A stretch of 64,000 nt of DNA from Glebionis coronaria (GCA_025667525.1 CM046876.1:24887224-24951223); one strand, 5' to 3'. Counted from the first letter of the stretch, positions 24,301 to 37,782 are shown. Numbers and translations are program-made. Notes: generated from the sequence alone by a model not told the origin.

Positions 24301-27165
24301 GTATTACCCTAGCATATCGACTCATCAGTTGAACCTCTAACGTATAACCGTAGCATATCGACTTATCAGTTGAACCTATAACGTATAACCCTAGCATATC
24401 GATTTAGTAGTTGAACATCTAACGTATAACCGTAGCATATCGACTAATCAGTTGAACCTCTAACGTATAACCGTAACATATCGACTCATCAGTTGAACCT
24501 CTAACGTATAACCCTAGCATAACGACTCATCAGTTGAACCTCTAACGTATAACCGTAACATATCGACTAATCAGTTGAACCTCTAACGTATAACCCTAGC
24601 ATATCGACTCATCAGTTGAACCTCTAACGTATAACCCTAGCATTCTAGCATATCGACTCATCAGTTGAACCTCTAACGTATAACCGTAACATATCGACTT
24701 ATCAATTGAACCTCTAACGTATAACCCTAGCATATCGACTCATCAGTTGAACCTCTAACGTATAACCATAACATATCGACTCATCAGTTGAACCTCTAAC
24801 GTATAACCCTAGCATATCGACTCATCAGTTGAACCTCTAACGTATAACCCTAGCTTATCGACTCATTAGTTGAACCTCTAACGTATAACCGTAACATATC
24901 GACTCATCAGTTGAACCTCTAACGTATAACCCTAGCATATCGACTCATCAGTTGAACCTATAACGTATAACCGTAACATATCGACTCATCAGTTGAACCT
25001 CTAACGTATAACCCTAGCATATCGACTCATCAGTTGAACCTATAACGTATTACCCTAGCATATCGACTCATCAGTTGAACCTCTAACGTATAACCGTAGC
25101 ATATAGACTCATCAGTTGAACCTATAACGTATAACCCTAGCATATCGACTTAGTAGTTGAACCTCTAACGTGTAACCGCAGCATATCGACTAATCAGTTG
25201 AACCTCTAACGTATAACCGTAACATATCGACTCATCATTTGAACCTCTAACGTATAACCCTAGCATATCGACTCATCAGTTGAACCTCTAACGTATAACC
25301 GTAACATATCGACTCATCAGTTGAACCTATAACGTATAACCCTAGCATATCGACTCATCAGTTGAACCTCTAACGTATAACCCTAGCATATCGACTTATC
25401 AGTTGAACCTCTAACGTATAACCCTAGCTTATCGACTCATTAGTTGAACCTCTAACGTATAACCGTAACATATCGACTCATTAGTTGAACCTCTAACGTG
25501 TAACCGTAACATATCGACTCATCATTTGAACCTTTAACATATAACCCTAGCATATCGAATCATCAGTTGAACCTCTAACGTATAATCGTAACATATCGAC
25601 TCATCAGTTGAACCTCTGACGTATAACCCTAGCATATCGACTCATCAGTTGAACCTATAACGTATAACCGTAACATATCGACTCATCAGTTGAACCTCTA
25701 ACATATAAGCCTAGCATATCGACTCATCAGTTGAACCTCTAACGTATTACCCTAGCATATCGACTCATCAGTTGAACCTCTAACGTATAACCGTAGCATA
25801 TTGACTCATCAGTTGAACCTATAACGTATAACCCTAGCATATCGACTTAATAGTTGAACCTCTAACGTATAACCGTAGCATATCGACTAATCAGTTGAAC
25901 CTCTAACGTATAACCGTAACATATCGACTCATCAGTTGAACCTCTAACGTATAACCCTAGCATATCGACTAATCAGTTGAACCTCTAAAGTATAACCGTA
26001 ACATATCGACTCATCAGTTGAACCTCTAACGTATAACCCTAGCATATCGACTCATCAGTTAAACCTCTAACGTATAACCCTAGCATATCGACTCATCAGT
26101 TGAACATCTAACATATAACCCTAGCTTATCGACTCATTAGTTGAACCTCTAACGTATAACCGTAACATATCGACTCATTAGTTGAACCTCTAACGTGTAA
26201 CCGTAACATATCGACTCATCATTTGAACCTTTAACGTATAACCCTAGCATATCGAATCATCAGTTGAACCTCTAACGTATAACCGTAACATATCGACTCA
26301 TCAGTTGAACCTCTAACGTATAACCCTAGCATATCGACTCATCAGTTGAACCTATAATGTATAACCGTAACATATCGACTCATCAGTTGAATCTCTAACG
26401 TATAACCCTAGCATATCGACTCATCAGTTGAACCTCTAACGTATTACCCTAGCATATCGACTCATCAGTTGAACCTCTAACGTATAACCGTAGCATATCG
26501 ACTCATCAGTTGAACCTATGACATATAACCCTAGCATATCGACTCATCAGTTGAACCTCTAACGTATAACCCTAGCATATCGACTCATCATTTGAACCTC
26601 TAACGTATAACCGTAACATATCGACTCATCAGTTGAACCTCTAACGTATAACCCTAGCATATCGACTCATCAGTTGAACCTCTAACGTATAATCCTAGTG
26701 GTCTAGCATATCGACTCATCAGTTGAACCTTTAACGTATAACCGTAACATATCGACTTATCAATTGAATCTCTAACGTATAACCCTATCATATCGACTCA
26801 TCAGTTGAACCTCTAACGTATAACCCCAGCTTATCGACTCATTAGTTGAACCTCTAACGTATAACCGTAACATATCGACTCATTAGTTGAACCTATCGAC
26901 TCACAGTTGAACCTCTAACGTATAACCCTAGCTTATCGACTCATTAGTTGAACCTCTAACGTATAACCGTAACATATCGACTCATTAGTTGAACCTCTAA
27001 CGTGTAACTGTAACATATCGACTCATCGTTTGAACCTTTAACGTGTAACCCTAGCATATCGAATCATCAGTTGAACCTCTAACGTATAACCGTAACATAT
27101 CGACTCATCAGTTGAACCTCTAACGTATAACCCTAGCATATCGACTCATCAGTTGAACCTATAAC
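21313..27165 (+). repeat. ~2.9-kb higher-order repeat, two tandem units
   Basis: Unit A is about 21313-24300 (2988 bp) and unit B about 24301-27165 (2865 bp). They share rare variants at fixed offsets: TCGATTTAGT at 21411/24399 (offset 2988), AGCATTCTAG at 21651/24639 (2988), GTAGCATATAGACTC at 22231/25096 (2865) and the truncated monomer ACCTATCGAC at 24026/26891 (2865). The offset drops by 123 bp, exactly three monomers, because unit B lacks three monomers near 24890. Confidence 0.9.
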
Positions 27166-27195
27166 GTATAATCGTAACATATCGACTCATCAGTT

Positions 27196-30100
27196 GAACC
27201 CTTAACGTATAACCCTAGCATATCGACTCATCAGTTGAACCTATAACGTATAACCCTAGCATATCGACTCATCAGTTGAACCTCTAACATATAACCGTAG
27301 CATATCGACTCATCAGTTGAACCTATAACGTATAACCCTAGCATATCGACTTATCAGTTGAACCTCTAACGTATAACCGTAGCATATTGACTCATCAGTT
27401 GAACCTCTAACGTATAACTGTAACATATCGACTCATCAGTTGAACTTGTAACGTATAACCCTAGCATATCGACTCATCAATTGCACCTCTAACGTATAAT
27501 CGTAACATATCGACTCATCAGTTGAACCTATAACGTATAACCCTAGCATATCGACTCATCAATTGAACCTCTAACGTATAATCGTAACATATCGACTCAT
27601 TAGTTGAACCTATAACGTATAACCCTAGCATATCGACTCATCATTTGAACCTATAACGTTTAACCCTAGCATATCGACTCATCAATTGAACCTCTAACGT
27701 ATAACCATAACATATCGACTCATCAGTTGAACCTCTAACGTATAACCCTAGCATGTCGACTCATCAGTTGAACCTCTAACGTATAACCCTAGCATTCTAG
27801 CATATCAACTCATCAGTTGAACCTCTAACGTATAACCGTAACATATCGACTCATCAATTGAACCTCTAACGTATAACCCTAGCATATCGACTCATCAGTT
27901 GAACCTCTAACGTATAACCATAACATATAGACTCGTCAGTTGAACCTCTAACGTATAACCCTAGCTTATCGACTCATCAGTTGAACCTCTAACGTATAAC
28001 CCTAGCTTATCGACTCATTAGTTGAACCTCTAACGTATAACCGTAACATATCGACTCATTAGTTGAACCTATCGACTCATCAGTTGAACCTCTAACGTAT
28101 AACCCTAGCTTATCGACTCATTAGTTGAACCTCTAACGTATAACCGTAACATATCGACTCATTAGTTGAACCTCTAACGTGTAACCGTAACATATCCACT
28201 CATCGTTTGAACCTTTAACGTATAACCCTAGCATATCGAGTCATCAGTTGAACCTCTAACGTATAGCCGTAACATATCGACTCATCAGTTGAACCTCTAA
28301 CGTATAACCCTAGCATATCGACTCATCTGTTGAACCTATAACGTATAATCGTAACATATCGACTCATCAGTTGAACCCTTAACGTATAACCCTAGCATAT
28401 CGACTCATCAGTTGAACCTATAACGTATAACCCTAGCATATCAACTCATCAGTTGAACCTCTAACATATAACCGTAGCATATCGACTCATCAGTTGAACC
28501 TATAACGTATAACCCTAGCATATTGACTTATCAGTTGAACCTCTAACGTATAACCGTAGCATATTGACTCATCAGTTGAACCTCTAACGTATAACCGTAA
28601 CATATCGACTCATCAGTTGAACTTGTAACGTATAACCCTAGCATATCGACTCATCAACTGAACCTCTAACGTATAATCGTAACATATCGACTCATCAGTT
28701 GAACCTATAACGTATAACCCTAGCATATCGACTCATCAATTGAACCTCTAACGTATAATCGTAACATATCGACTCATCAGTTGAACCTATAACGTATAAC
28801 CCTAGCATATCGACTCATCAGTTGAACCTAAAATGTTTAACCCTAGCATATCGACTCATCAGTTGAACCTCTAACGTATAACCATAACATATCGACTCAT
28901 CAGTTGAACCTCTAACGTATAACCGTAACATATCGACTCATCGGTTGAACATCTAACGTATAACCCTAACATATCAACTCATCAGTTGAACCTCTAACGT
29001 ATAACCGTAACATATCGACTCACCAGTTGAACCTCTAACGTATAACCCTAGCATATCGACTCATCAGTTGCACCTCTAACGTATAACCGTAACATATCGA
29101 CTCATCAGTTGAACCTCTAGCGTATAACCCTAGCATATCGACTCATCAGTTGAACCTCTAACTTATAAACGAAACATATCGACTCATCAGTTGAACCTCT
29201 AACGTATAACCGTAACATATTGACTCCTCAGTTGAACATATAACGTATAACCCTAACATATCGACTCATCAGTTGAACCTCTAACGTATAACCATAGAAT
29301 ATCGACTCATCAGTTGAACCTCTAATATATAACCCTAGTATATCGACTCTTCAGTTGAACCTCTAACGTATAACCCTAGCATGTCGACTCATCAGTTGAA
29401 CCTCTAACGTATAAACCTAGCATTCTAGCATATCGACTCATCAGTTGAACTTCTAACGTATAACCGTAACATATCGACTCATCAATTGAACCTCTAACGT
29501 ATAACCCTAGCATATCGACTCATTAGTTGAACCTCTAACGTATAACCATAACATATCGACTCATCAGTTGAACCTCTAACGTATAACCCTAGCATATCAA
29601 CTCATCAGTTAAACCTCTAACGTATAACCCTAGCTTATCGACTCACTAGTTGAACCTCTAACGTATAACCGTAACATATCGACTCATTAGTTGAACCTAT
29701 CGACTCATCAGTTGAACCTCTAACGTATAACCCTAGCTTATCGACTCATTAGTTGAACCACTAACGTATAACCGTAACATATCGACTCATTAGTTGAACC
29801 TCTAACGTGTAACCGTAACATATCGACTCATCGTTTGAACCTTTAACGTATAACCCTAGCATATCGAATCATCAGTTGAACCTCTAACGTATAACCGTAA
29901 CATATCGACTCATCAGTTGAACCTCTAACGTATAACCCTAGCATATCGACTCATCAGTTGAACCTATAACGTATAAGCGTAACATATCGACTCATCAGTT
30001 GAACCCTTAACGTATAACCCTAGCATATCGACTCATCAGTTGAACCTATAACGTATAACCCTAGCATATCGACTCATCAGTTGAACCTCTAACATATAAC

Positions 30101-32488
30101 CGTAGCATATCGACTCATCAGTTGAACCTATAACGTATAACCCTAGCATATCGACTTATCAGTTGAACCTCTAACGTATAACCGTAGCATATTGACTCAT
30201 CAGTTGAACCTCTAACGTATAACCGTAACATATCGACTCATCAGTTGCACTTGTAACGTATAACCCTAGCATATCGACTCATCAATTGAACCTCTAACGT
30301 ATAATCGTAACATATCGACTCATCAGTTGAACCTATAACGTATAACCATAGCATATCGACTCATCAATTGAACCTCTAACGTATAATCGTAACATATCGA
30401 CTCATCAGTTGAACCTATAACGTATAACCCTAACATATCGACTCATCAGTTGAACCTATAACGTTTAACCCTAGCATATCGACTCATCAGTTGAACCTCC
30501 AACGTATAACCATAACATATCGACTCATCAGTTGAACCTCTATCGTATAACCGTAACATATGGACTCATCGGTTGAACCTCTAACGTATAACCCTAACAT
30601 ATCAACTCATCAGTTGAACCTCTAACGTATAACCGTAACATATCGACTCACCAGTTGAACCTCTAACGTATAACCCTAGCATATCGACTCATCAGTTGCA
30701 CCTCTAACGTATAACCGTAACATATCGACTCATCAGTTGAACCTCTAACGTATAACCCTAGCATATCGACTCATCAGTTGAACCTCTAACGTATAAACGT
30801 AACATATCGAATCATCAGTTGAACCTCTGACGTATAACCGTAACATATTGACTCATCAGTTGAACATATAACGTATAACCCTAACATATCGACTCATCAG
30901 TTGAACCTCTAACGTATAAGCATAGAATATCGACTCATCAGTTGAACCTCTAATATATAACCCTAGTATATCGACTCTTCAGTTGAACCTCTAACGTATA
31001 ACCCTAGCATGTCGACTCATCAGTTGAACCTCTAACGTATAACCCTAGCATTCTAGCATATCGACTCATCAGTTGAACTTCTAACGTATAACCGTAACAT
31101 ATCGACTCATCAATTGAACCTCTAACGTATAACCCTAGCATATCGACTCATTAGTTGAACCTCTAACGTATAACCATAACATATCGACTCATCAGTTGAA
31201 CCTCTAACGTATAACCCTAGCATATCAACTCATCAGTTGAACCTCTAACGTATAACCCTAGCTTATCGACTCATTAGTTGAACCTCTAACGTATAACCGT
31301 AACATATCGACTCATTAGTTGAACCTATCGACTCATCAGTTGAACCTCTAACGTATAACCCTAGCTTATCGACTCATTAGTTGAACCTCTAACGTATAAC
31401 CGTAACATATCGACTCATTAGTTGAACCTCTAACGTGTAACCGTAACATATCGACTCATCGTTTGAACCTTTAACGTATAACCCTAGCATATCGAATCAT
31501 CAGTTGAACCTCTAACGTATAACCGTAACATATCGACTCATCAGTTGAACCTCTAACGTATAACCCTAGCATATCGACTCATCAGTTGAACCTATAACGT
31601 ATAATCGTAACATAGCGACTCATCAGTTGAACCCTTAACGTATAACCCTAGCATATCGAGTCATCAGTTGAACCTATAACGTATAACCCTAGCATATCGA
31701 CTCATCAGTTGCACCTCTAACATATAACCATAGCATATCGACTCATCAGTTGAACCTATAACGTATAACCCTAGCATATCGACTTATCAGTTGAACCTCT
31801 AACGTATAACCGTAGCATATTGACTCATCAGTTGAACCTCTAACGTATAACCGTAACATATCGACTCATCAGTTGAACTTGTAACGTATAACCCTAGCAT
31901 ATCGACTCATCAATTGAACCTCTAACGTATAATCGTAACATATCGACTCATCAGTTGAACCTATAACGTATAACCATAGCATACCGACTCATCAATTGAA
32001 CCTCTAACGTATAATCGTAACATATCGACTCATCAGTTGAACCTATAACGTATAACCCTAGCATATCGACTCATCAGTTGAACCTATAACGTTTAACCCT
32101 AGCATATCGACTCATCAGTTGAACCTCTAACGTATAACCATAACATATCGACTCATCAGTTGAACCTCTAACGTATAACCGTAACGTATCGACTCATCGG
32201 TTGAACCTCTAACGTATAACCATAACATATGAACTCATCAGTTGAACCTCTAACGTATAACCGTAACATATCGACTCACCAGTTGAACCTCTAACGTATA
32301 ACCTTAGCATATCGACTCATCAGTTGCACCTCTAAAGGATAACCGTAACATATCGACTCATCAGTTGAACCTCTAACGTATAACCCTAGCATATCGACTC
32401 ATCAGTTGAACCTCTAACGTATAACCATAGAATATCGACTCATCAGTTGAACCTCTAACATATAACCCTAGTATATCGACTCTTCAGT
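27196..32488 (+). repeat. 1628-bp higher-order repeat, four units
   Basis: Using GAACCCTTAACG as start mark, units begin at 27196, 28373, 30001 and 31629. The middle two are exactly 1628 bp. The first is 1177 bp, 451 bp (11 monomers) shorter. The last is cut by the array edge and is itself three monomers short late in the unit. Three other marks confirm the period: AGCATTCTAG at 27791, 29419 and 31047; the truncated monomer at 28071, 29699 and 31327; and CCCTAGTATATCG at 29333 and 30961. Confidence 0.94.
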
Positions 32489-32632
32489 ATTTCTCAATTG
32501 TTATTATTACAAACTAAGTATAACGTATATTTTAATATTAATTATTAATTTTTATTATTAACTTTTATTATTAACATTTATTATTAATTTCATTACATAA
32601 AAGGTGTAATGCAAAAAATATATGAAAAACAC
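32489..32632. other. AT-rich spacer next to the satellite edge
   Basis: Very AT-rich, with repeated TTATTATTAA-type runs. No coding potential or known element end is visible. Confidence 0.5.
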
Positions 32633-33117
32633 TTAGGGACGACTTGGTCGTCTCTAAAAAAATCCTCCAATACTTAGGGACGACTTTTTCTTATAACTTA
32701 GGGTCGAAAAAGTCGTCCCTAAGTTTATATTTACTTATTTTTTTTTTTTCTAAAAATGATTTTATTAATTATTAAAAAAAGATTTTCGAAAAATGATTTT
32801 ATTAATTATTAAAAAAAGATTTTTTATTAAAAATTAAAAAAAGTTTATTTTTATTGAAAACTTGGGGACGATTTTTTCGATCCTAAATTTCGAAGAAAAG
32901 TCGTCCCTAAGTGAGTCAATATTTTCAACGAAAAGGCTGTAGGGCCCATTTGGTCGTCCCTAGGTTTCAAAGGATATGTCGACCCTAGAAATCTAGGGGT
33001 CGAATTTTTGGGCACTAATAACTTGGGTTGAGCAAGTCGTCCCTAAAGGTTTAGTGTCGAAAAAGTGATACCTTAGGGATGACTAAGTCGTCCGTAACAT
33101 GCAGAATTGTTGTAGTG
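32633..33117. mobile_element. CACTA-like DNA transposon end with subterminal repeats
   Basis: The minus strand from 33117 begins CACTACAACAA, the terminal motif of CACTA (En/Spm) transposons. Inward lie about nine copies of TTAGGGACGAC or its complement GTCGTCCCTAA in both orientations, for example near 32634, 32673, 32708, 32899, 32952, 33040 and 33080. Such subterminal repeats are where CACTA transposases bind. No second CACTA end is found before the satellite at 32488, so it is truncated or a one-ended derivative. A 38-bp direct repeat lies at about 32748-32822. No transposase frame is present. Confidence 0.6.
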
Positions 33118-33810
33118 TAATAACAAACATTAAGAGATGTTTTTACTTTTTTACTATGTGAAATGTGTGTGAATTGAATTAGTTTTTCTTTACTATGTCA
33201 ATCAAATGGCTAATGTTTTTGTTTTAAGCGTAATCCACACCTAACATCGTTCGATATGGTCCTAGGTTCAAATTTTTCACATATTTGATCTTTTGTCCGA
33301 TCATACGCAAACCGGCCAACATGCTTCATTGAATCGGACAGGACCGACAATACCGGTTTGGTTGAGATATTGGATTATGATAAGTACGTTCTATTTTGAC
33401 ATTAAAAATAAATTTATCTTTACATCAATTGTAGGAACAAAAATATAACTTAACTTATATGCCCCTATAAGAATATAGTGTCATGTCAAATTGTTTCTTG
33501 TATTGAGACAATAATTTTAACACCACAAACGTAATATAAGAAGGTTTGGCCAGTTGTGTACATTGGTGTATATATATTTATTATGTATCTTTATATTTAC
33601 AAATTGGATATTACTCACATGAACCGGAAACTAAAAATCGAATTTGTCAAAAGTAAACCGATTCAAATTCGGTTCGGTTTGCATTTCAATTGTGTTGTTA
33701 TTTGTGGGGCTCGAGTTAATTCTTCAATAGGCCTGCTAGATAGGGTCTTCATGGAGCCATCGTTCGGTGTCGTCACTCTGAAGACTATGGACATGTGTTT
33801 TATATAAACA
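33118..33810. other. Unassigned AT-rich spacer
   Basis: No recognisable gene. It contains CGGTTCGGTTTG-like stretches near 33668-33680, a low-complexity motif common in plant intergenic DNA. An 83-codon frame at 33556-33807 has no recognisable domain and is probably chance. Confidence 0.4.
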
Positions 33811-34645
33811 TGTGTTTTTTGGTTCCCTGAACATTTTTCCTCTCGGGATCTATGGATGGTTTGTTGTGATTATGGGAAGTTGATTGATGTCTACATTCCG
33901 AATAAGAGATCCAAGTCAGGTAAGAGATATGGTTTTGTTCGTTTCGTTAAAATTAAAGAGGTTGATCGTTTGATTGAGAATTTGTGTACAATTTGGATTG
34001 GTAGAATCAGGTTACATGCTAATGTTGTTAGATTTCAAAGACCGTCTTTGGATTACCTAAAGAAAGATGTTGGTATCAATGTTGAGAAGAGACCTTATGT
34101 TAAACCTGGTTCGTCTGGGTTTAGTGGACAATCTAACTCTTATGCCTTTGCGGTTAAACAAAGGAAGTTGGACAAGAAGGTGGAAGAGGAGACGAAACGT
34201 GTTTTAGTACTTGATGAATCATGTGTTCTTCAACGTGATTTATCTTTATCTTTGATGGGGAAAGTGAAGGATTTCGGCTCTATTTCAAATATAAAGATGG
34301 CGTTAGAGGGTTTCGAAAACATCTAAATGTGGTCAGCTTTTACAAGATGATCAAGGGAATGGTCCAAGAATAGTTTCACTAGAATAATATCTAAATGTGG
34401 TGAGCTTTTACAAGATGATCAGGAGGATAAGTTCTTTCACAGTAAAAGAATTTGTATCAAAACGACTTTGGCATAAAATATTTTTTGAGTCTTTTAAAAT
34501 TATTGTCAAAGGAAATTTATATTAGGTAAGAGCTATTGAAGTTTCAGGTCGACCTCCTGATTTTGTCAAGGAGGATGAAGATGAAAACGAAACAGATGAT
34601 GATAATTTGGAAGATGAATTAAATGAAGTAAATGGAATTGCATAA
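33811..34645 (+). pseudogene. LINE ORF1-like RRM protein fragment
   Basis: The open part is 33856-34324, but homology-like sequence begins upstream (FPEHFSSRDLW, about 33823). It encodes an RNA-recognition-motif domain with an RNP1-like KRYGFVRF core. From memory this resembles the N-terminal domain of plant LINE-type ORF1 proteins, which bind the element's RNA. After GFEN at about 34318 the frame breaks. The downstream part (about 34389-34645) continues in other frames with an acidic tail and at least three in-frame stops. A 33-bp segment is repeated at 34321-34353 and 34389-34421. No endonuclease or reverse transcriptase domain follows. The lineage is recalled, not searched. Confidence 0.65.
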
Positions 34646-34700
34646 GAAAAATATTGTCAAAGATGCAACGAATGATGAAGAGATTTCAGAAACAGTTTTT

Positions 34701-35251
34701 TGATTAGGAACACAACACCAAAATACGAAGTTCTCTTTTCGTTCCCTTCTTTTCTTTTTCTTTTTACATGATTATTCTAGCAAGAAAGAACCTCATTTCG
34801 ATGGGCAAGACGGTAGAAAAACATGATTCAAAAGATCCAAAAACGTTTAAGATAATATTAATCAAAGATATTAAAACCAAAAGTTTAAATCATAACAATC
34901 TACCACTGCTAATCAGGTGTAGATCTATTATCTACATGATAATAGTTTAACAAGATCAAAACCACAGAGAAAGTAATAATAACACACAAAGATGAAATAT
35001 CTCTACCACTCAAACAAATGGAATGTATAGGGTAATAAACTAGAAAGAGTCACTGGGCTGAAGGGGTTGATAGAGTCTTGGGTTTGGGCTAAAACAGGCT
35101 GGAGTAAACCTTTGGCAACATGGCCGAATAATTCCTCATCATCAAGAAGTCCTTCCACTGTTAGTCCTTAGAGTTTAAACTGAAATATCAATTACACAAA
35201 GTTAGCCTTTTAGGTAAAGTGGGTTAACACATTAGGTCCTTAGTTTTAACA
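34701..35251 (-). repeat. Ty1/copia LTR (3' LTR of a truncated element)
   Basis: On the minus strand it begins TGTTAAAACTAAGG at 35251, directly after the purine tract TAAGGGGGA (35252-35260), and ends CTAATCA at 34701. The 551-bp length and TG...CA ends fit a copia LTR. The matching 5' LTR is not in the window, so the left boundary is inferred. A 60-codon plus-strand frame inside it (34768-34950) is not a gene. Confidence 0.6.
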
Positions 35252-35260
35252 TCCCCCTTA

Positions 35261-35701
35261 ATCTGATAACCCATACAAGTTTATCATACCCAATTTTTCA
35301 ACAAGTTCATAATGCAGATTTGTATCCAAATTTGTTAGGATGTATGCAATTTGATTTGAAGAATCCACATTTGTAGTTTTCAAAACACCATTTAAAATGT
35401 TTTCTCTTACAAAATGCAAGTTAATTTCAAGGTGCTATGTTCTTTCATGAAAATAGGATTGACAGTTATTTTGATAGCTGAGTTGCTAGCACAGTGAAGT
35501 TTAACTAGGAGAAGGTTTTCACACTGCAAGTCCTTTAAGGCTTTAGAACCCAGATTACTTCACTGGTTACTGAAGCAAGAGCCCTATACTCTGCTTTAAC
35601 AGAGGATATAGAGATAGTGTTTTGTTTTTTATTTTTCCAAGAGATCAGGTTATCATTTATAAAAATACAATACCCTGTGATAGATTTTCTAGTAATCACA
35701 C
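35261..35701 (-). pseudogene. Ty1/copia RNase H remnant
   Basis: The minus strand encodes the end of a copia pol: SITGYCIFINDNLISW, then a segment with SSVKAEYRAL, and further on a decayed version of the final RNase H region leading into the purine tract at 35252. It is broken by stops. Upstream pol is missing: the match ends at about 35701, where sequence starting TGTGACAATCC takes over. It belongs with the LTR at 34701-35251. Confidence 0.75.
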
Positions 35702-37782
35702 TGTGACAATCCTCAAATTTCACTTATGTGTTATGTGTTATGATTATATGAATATGAAAATTCACTAGAATTTTTTGCTTTTGTGTCATACTTGGTAAGA
35801 TGAATAGAGGTTCTCATAACATAAACTGCCACTTCAACATATTTCTATATGTTGTAAACACTATGTATATAGCAAGTATAAATTCTAAGAGTAATCCTAT
35901 AAGTACCATATTGATAAGAACATCGCAAATATAACTATTAAAACCTTAGAAACCCTAGAAACCCTATAAATGAGTTGTAAACTCAATATTTGTGAAGTAT
36001 GAATGTACAACCCTTATGAAGAAGAAATCAAGGCTTATGAACAAATTATAAACTATCATTTAGAAGTAAGATTTCATTCTAGAACACAAAGTACAAACCA
36101 TTTAAAGCTAAGTACAAGTGTTAAGACCTAGTGACCAAGATTAGAACCTAGAATCCACTTCACCATGAATTAGAACCTAATATTTTGTAACAAATTATAA
36201 AAATCAACTAAGTATCATACTAAGAAAATATTTTCACTTCAAGTCAATGTACAGATAATTAATGCACAAAGTACAAGTTTTCAAAGCATTAGATTCTAAT
36301 TAATCCTATTACATCCTAGAATATGATTACCTATATAACTCCTCAAACTAAATGTGTAGACTCTTTAGAAACCTTAAATACAATATATAAGTCCTAATAA
36401 GCCAAGACATTAATGTAAACACAAATAAGCCAAGGTACAAGTCATTTAGGCATAGTAAGCTAAAAACCCCTTTATTACCCATTTCACTTAGAATCAATGC
36501 ATAGTCTTTAGGAAAAGTGTACAAACTACAATAGCATTAAATTGAGCTTATAATATCATCTTAAGATAAGGTAAAACGACCCTAATGTACAAGTTAGAAC
36601 ATTTCAATGCATGACATAAATTAGGTCAAAATAGGTATTTTCACACTTTAGACATTTTTACTTGAAATAACTTAGTAAAACAAGTGTTGAAACTCCATGA
36701 ACACATTAGAGACAATTTTGGATATATAAATTGAGTTTACATCAGTAGCTAAATCAAGAATAATGGCTTTAACAAGGATTGAACCCTAGATCACTAGAAA
36801 CACTAACCCGGTTAAGTTTTCTTCCCAATTTCACCCTAAACCAATGTTAAATCTTAAACCAATGACCCAAACTTCCTAATTACAAGGTTTAAACCCTAAT
36901 TACACCATAATCCATCACTAATCACTTTCCTAAACCTTTAATTACAAGAATTACAAAGTTAAAAAGTTACAAGCCTTAGATTCAGATCCAGCTAGGTTTT
37001 GACCTCCAAAAACCATTCAAATGAGTTTCCCTCCTTATTTAAAGAAGTACGACTCGCATCCGTGTCCGTTCCTGTTGTTTTGAAAATCCTAATACATCAC
37101 CACCATCCAGCTACCCTACAAACACCCATGTCTCACCCATAAGAGATGAAATATACCAAAACCTTAGGGGATAATCTTAGAATTTCAAGGTCACCCATGA
37201 CAATCCCCTCACACAAAAACACCAATAGGCAATAGCCACCACTCCACCTCTCGCTCCCACTCAATCTTCGACCATCATCTCAACGTCTCCTACTACAACC
37301 ACCACACTCCAACACACGGAGTTATTTTGTACACATCCATCATCTCCAAACCCATATTTGAATAACATTAGGGACACACCTATGGGTTCTCAAGAACCAA
37401 CACAAACACTCCTATCACCAACACCCACACTTGCCCCTCCATACTACCCCAAACACTCCCTTAACCTTATATCCAACCCATGGACAACCTCTTTTTAGGT
37501 ATACGAGAACCTACATCCGGTGGTCTTGGAAGATCAAACCACAAGGTTTTCATGTTTAGGGAGAGAGTGGAGAGAGAAGTGCGTGTAAAGAAGAAAGATG
37601 AAAGTAAGATAGAATGGAAAAATGACATACAAGACTCAACCCCTCATTGGAAGCCTTGAAAGGGTGTATGTAGCCCATACGCTCCTAAACTATACAAAGT
37701 TGCCTTATCTAGTCCCTGCGTATGTGGCTATGATAACATAAGGTAATTCCGTAATGTCGTCACATAAAGTGAATTTCCAACA
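35702..37782. other. Unassigned repeat-derived DNA, LTR-like ends
   Basis: It starts with TGTGACAATCC on the plus strand, an LTR-like start, exactly where the copia remnant stops. A TATA-like CCTATAAATG is near 35970. It ends at 37782 just before a minus-strand purine tract (ATGGGGGAAGAT, 37783-37794), followed on the minus strand by TGTTGGAAATTC. This suggests one or two decayed LTRs, but I found no repeat partner, target duplication or coding domain. Confidence 0.35.

Larger units (their letters stand above)
19146..32488. repeat. 41-bp satellite array, block 2
   Basis: About 325 monomers of the same 41-bp family as block 1. It starts with CATAT, the right-hand target duplication of the Athila insertion, and ends abruptly in mid-monomer at 32488 (CTCTTCAGT, then ATTTCTCAATTG). 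Two higher-order families follow one another: ~2.9 kb (21313-27165) and 1628 bp (27196-32488). Lengthened AGCATTCTAG monomers are at 19880, 21651, 24639, 27791, 29419 and 31047, with GGTCTAG versions at 23831 and 26696. No gene is present. Confidence 0.97.

Noticed and set aside
33556..33807. 83-codon plus-strand frame before the LINE fragment
   Set aside because: No recognisable motif, AT-rich context, and no link in frame to the RRM.
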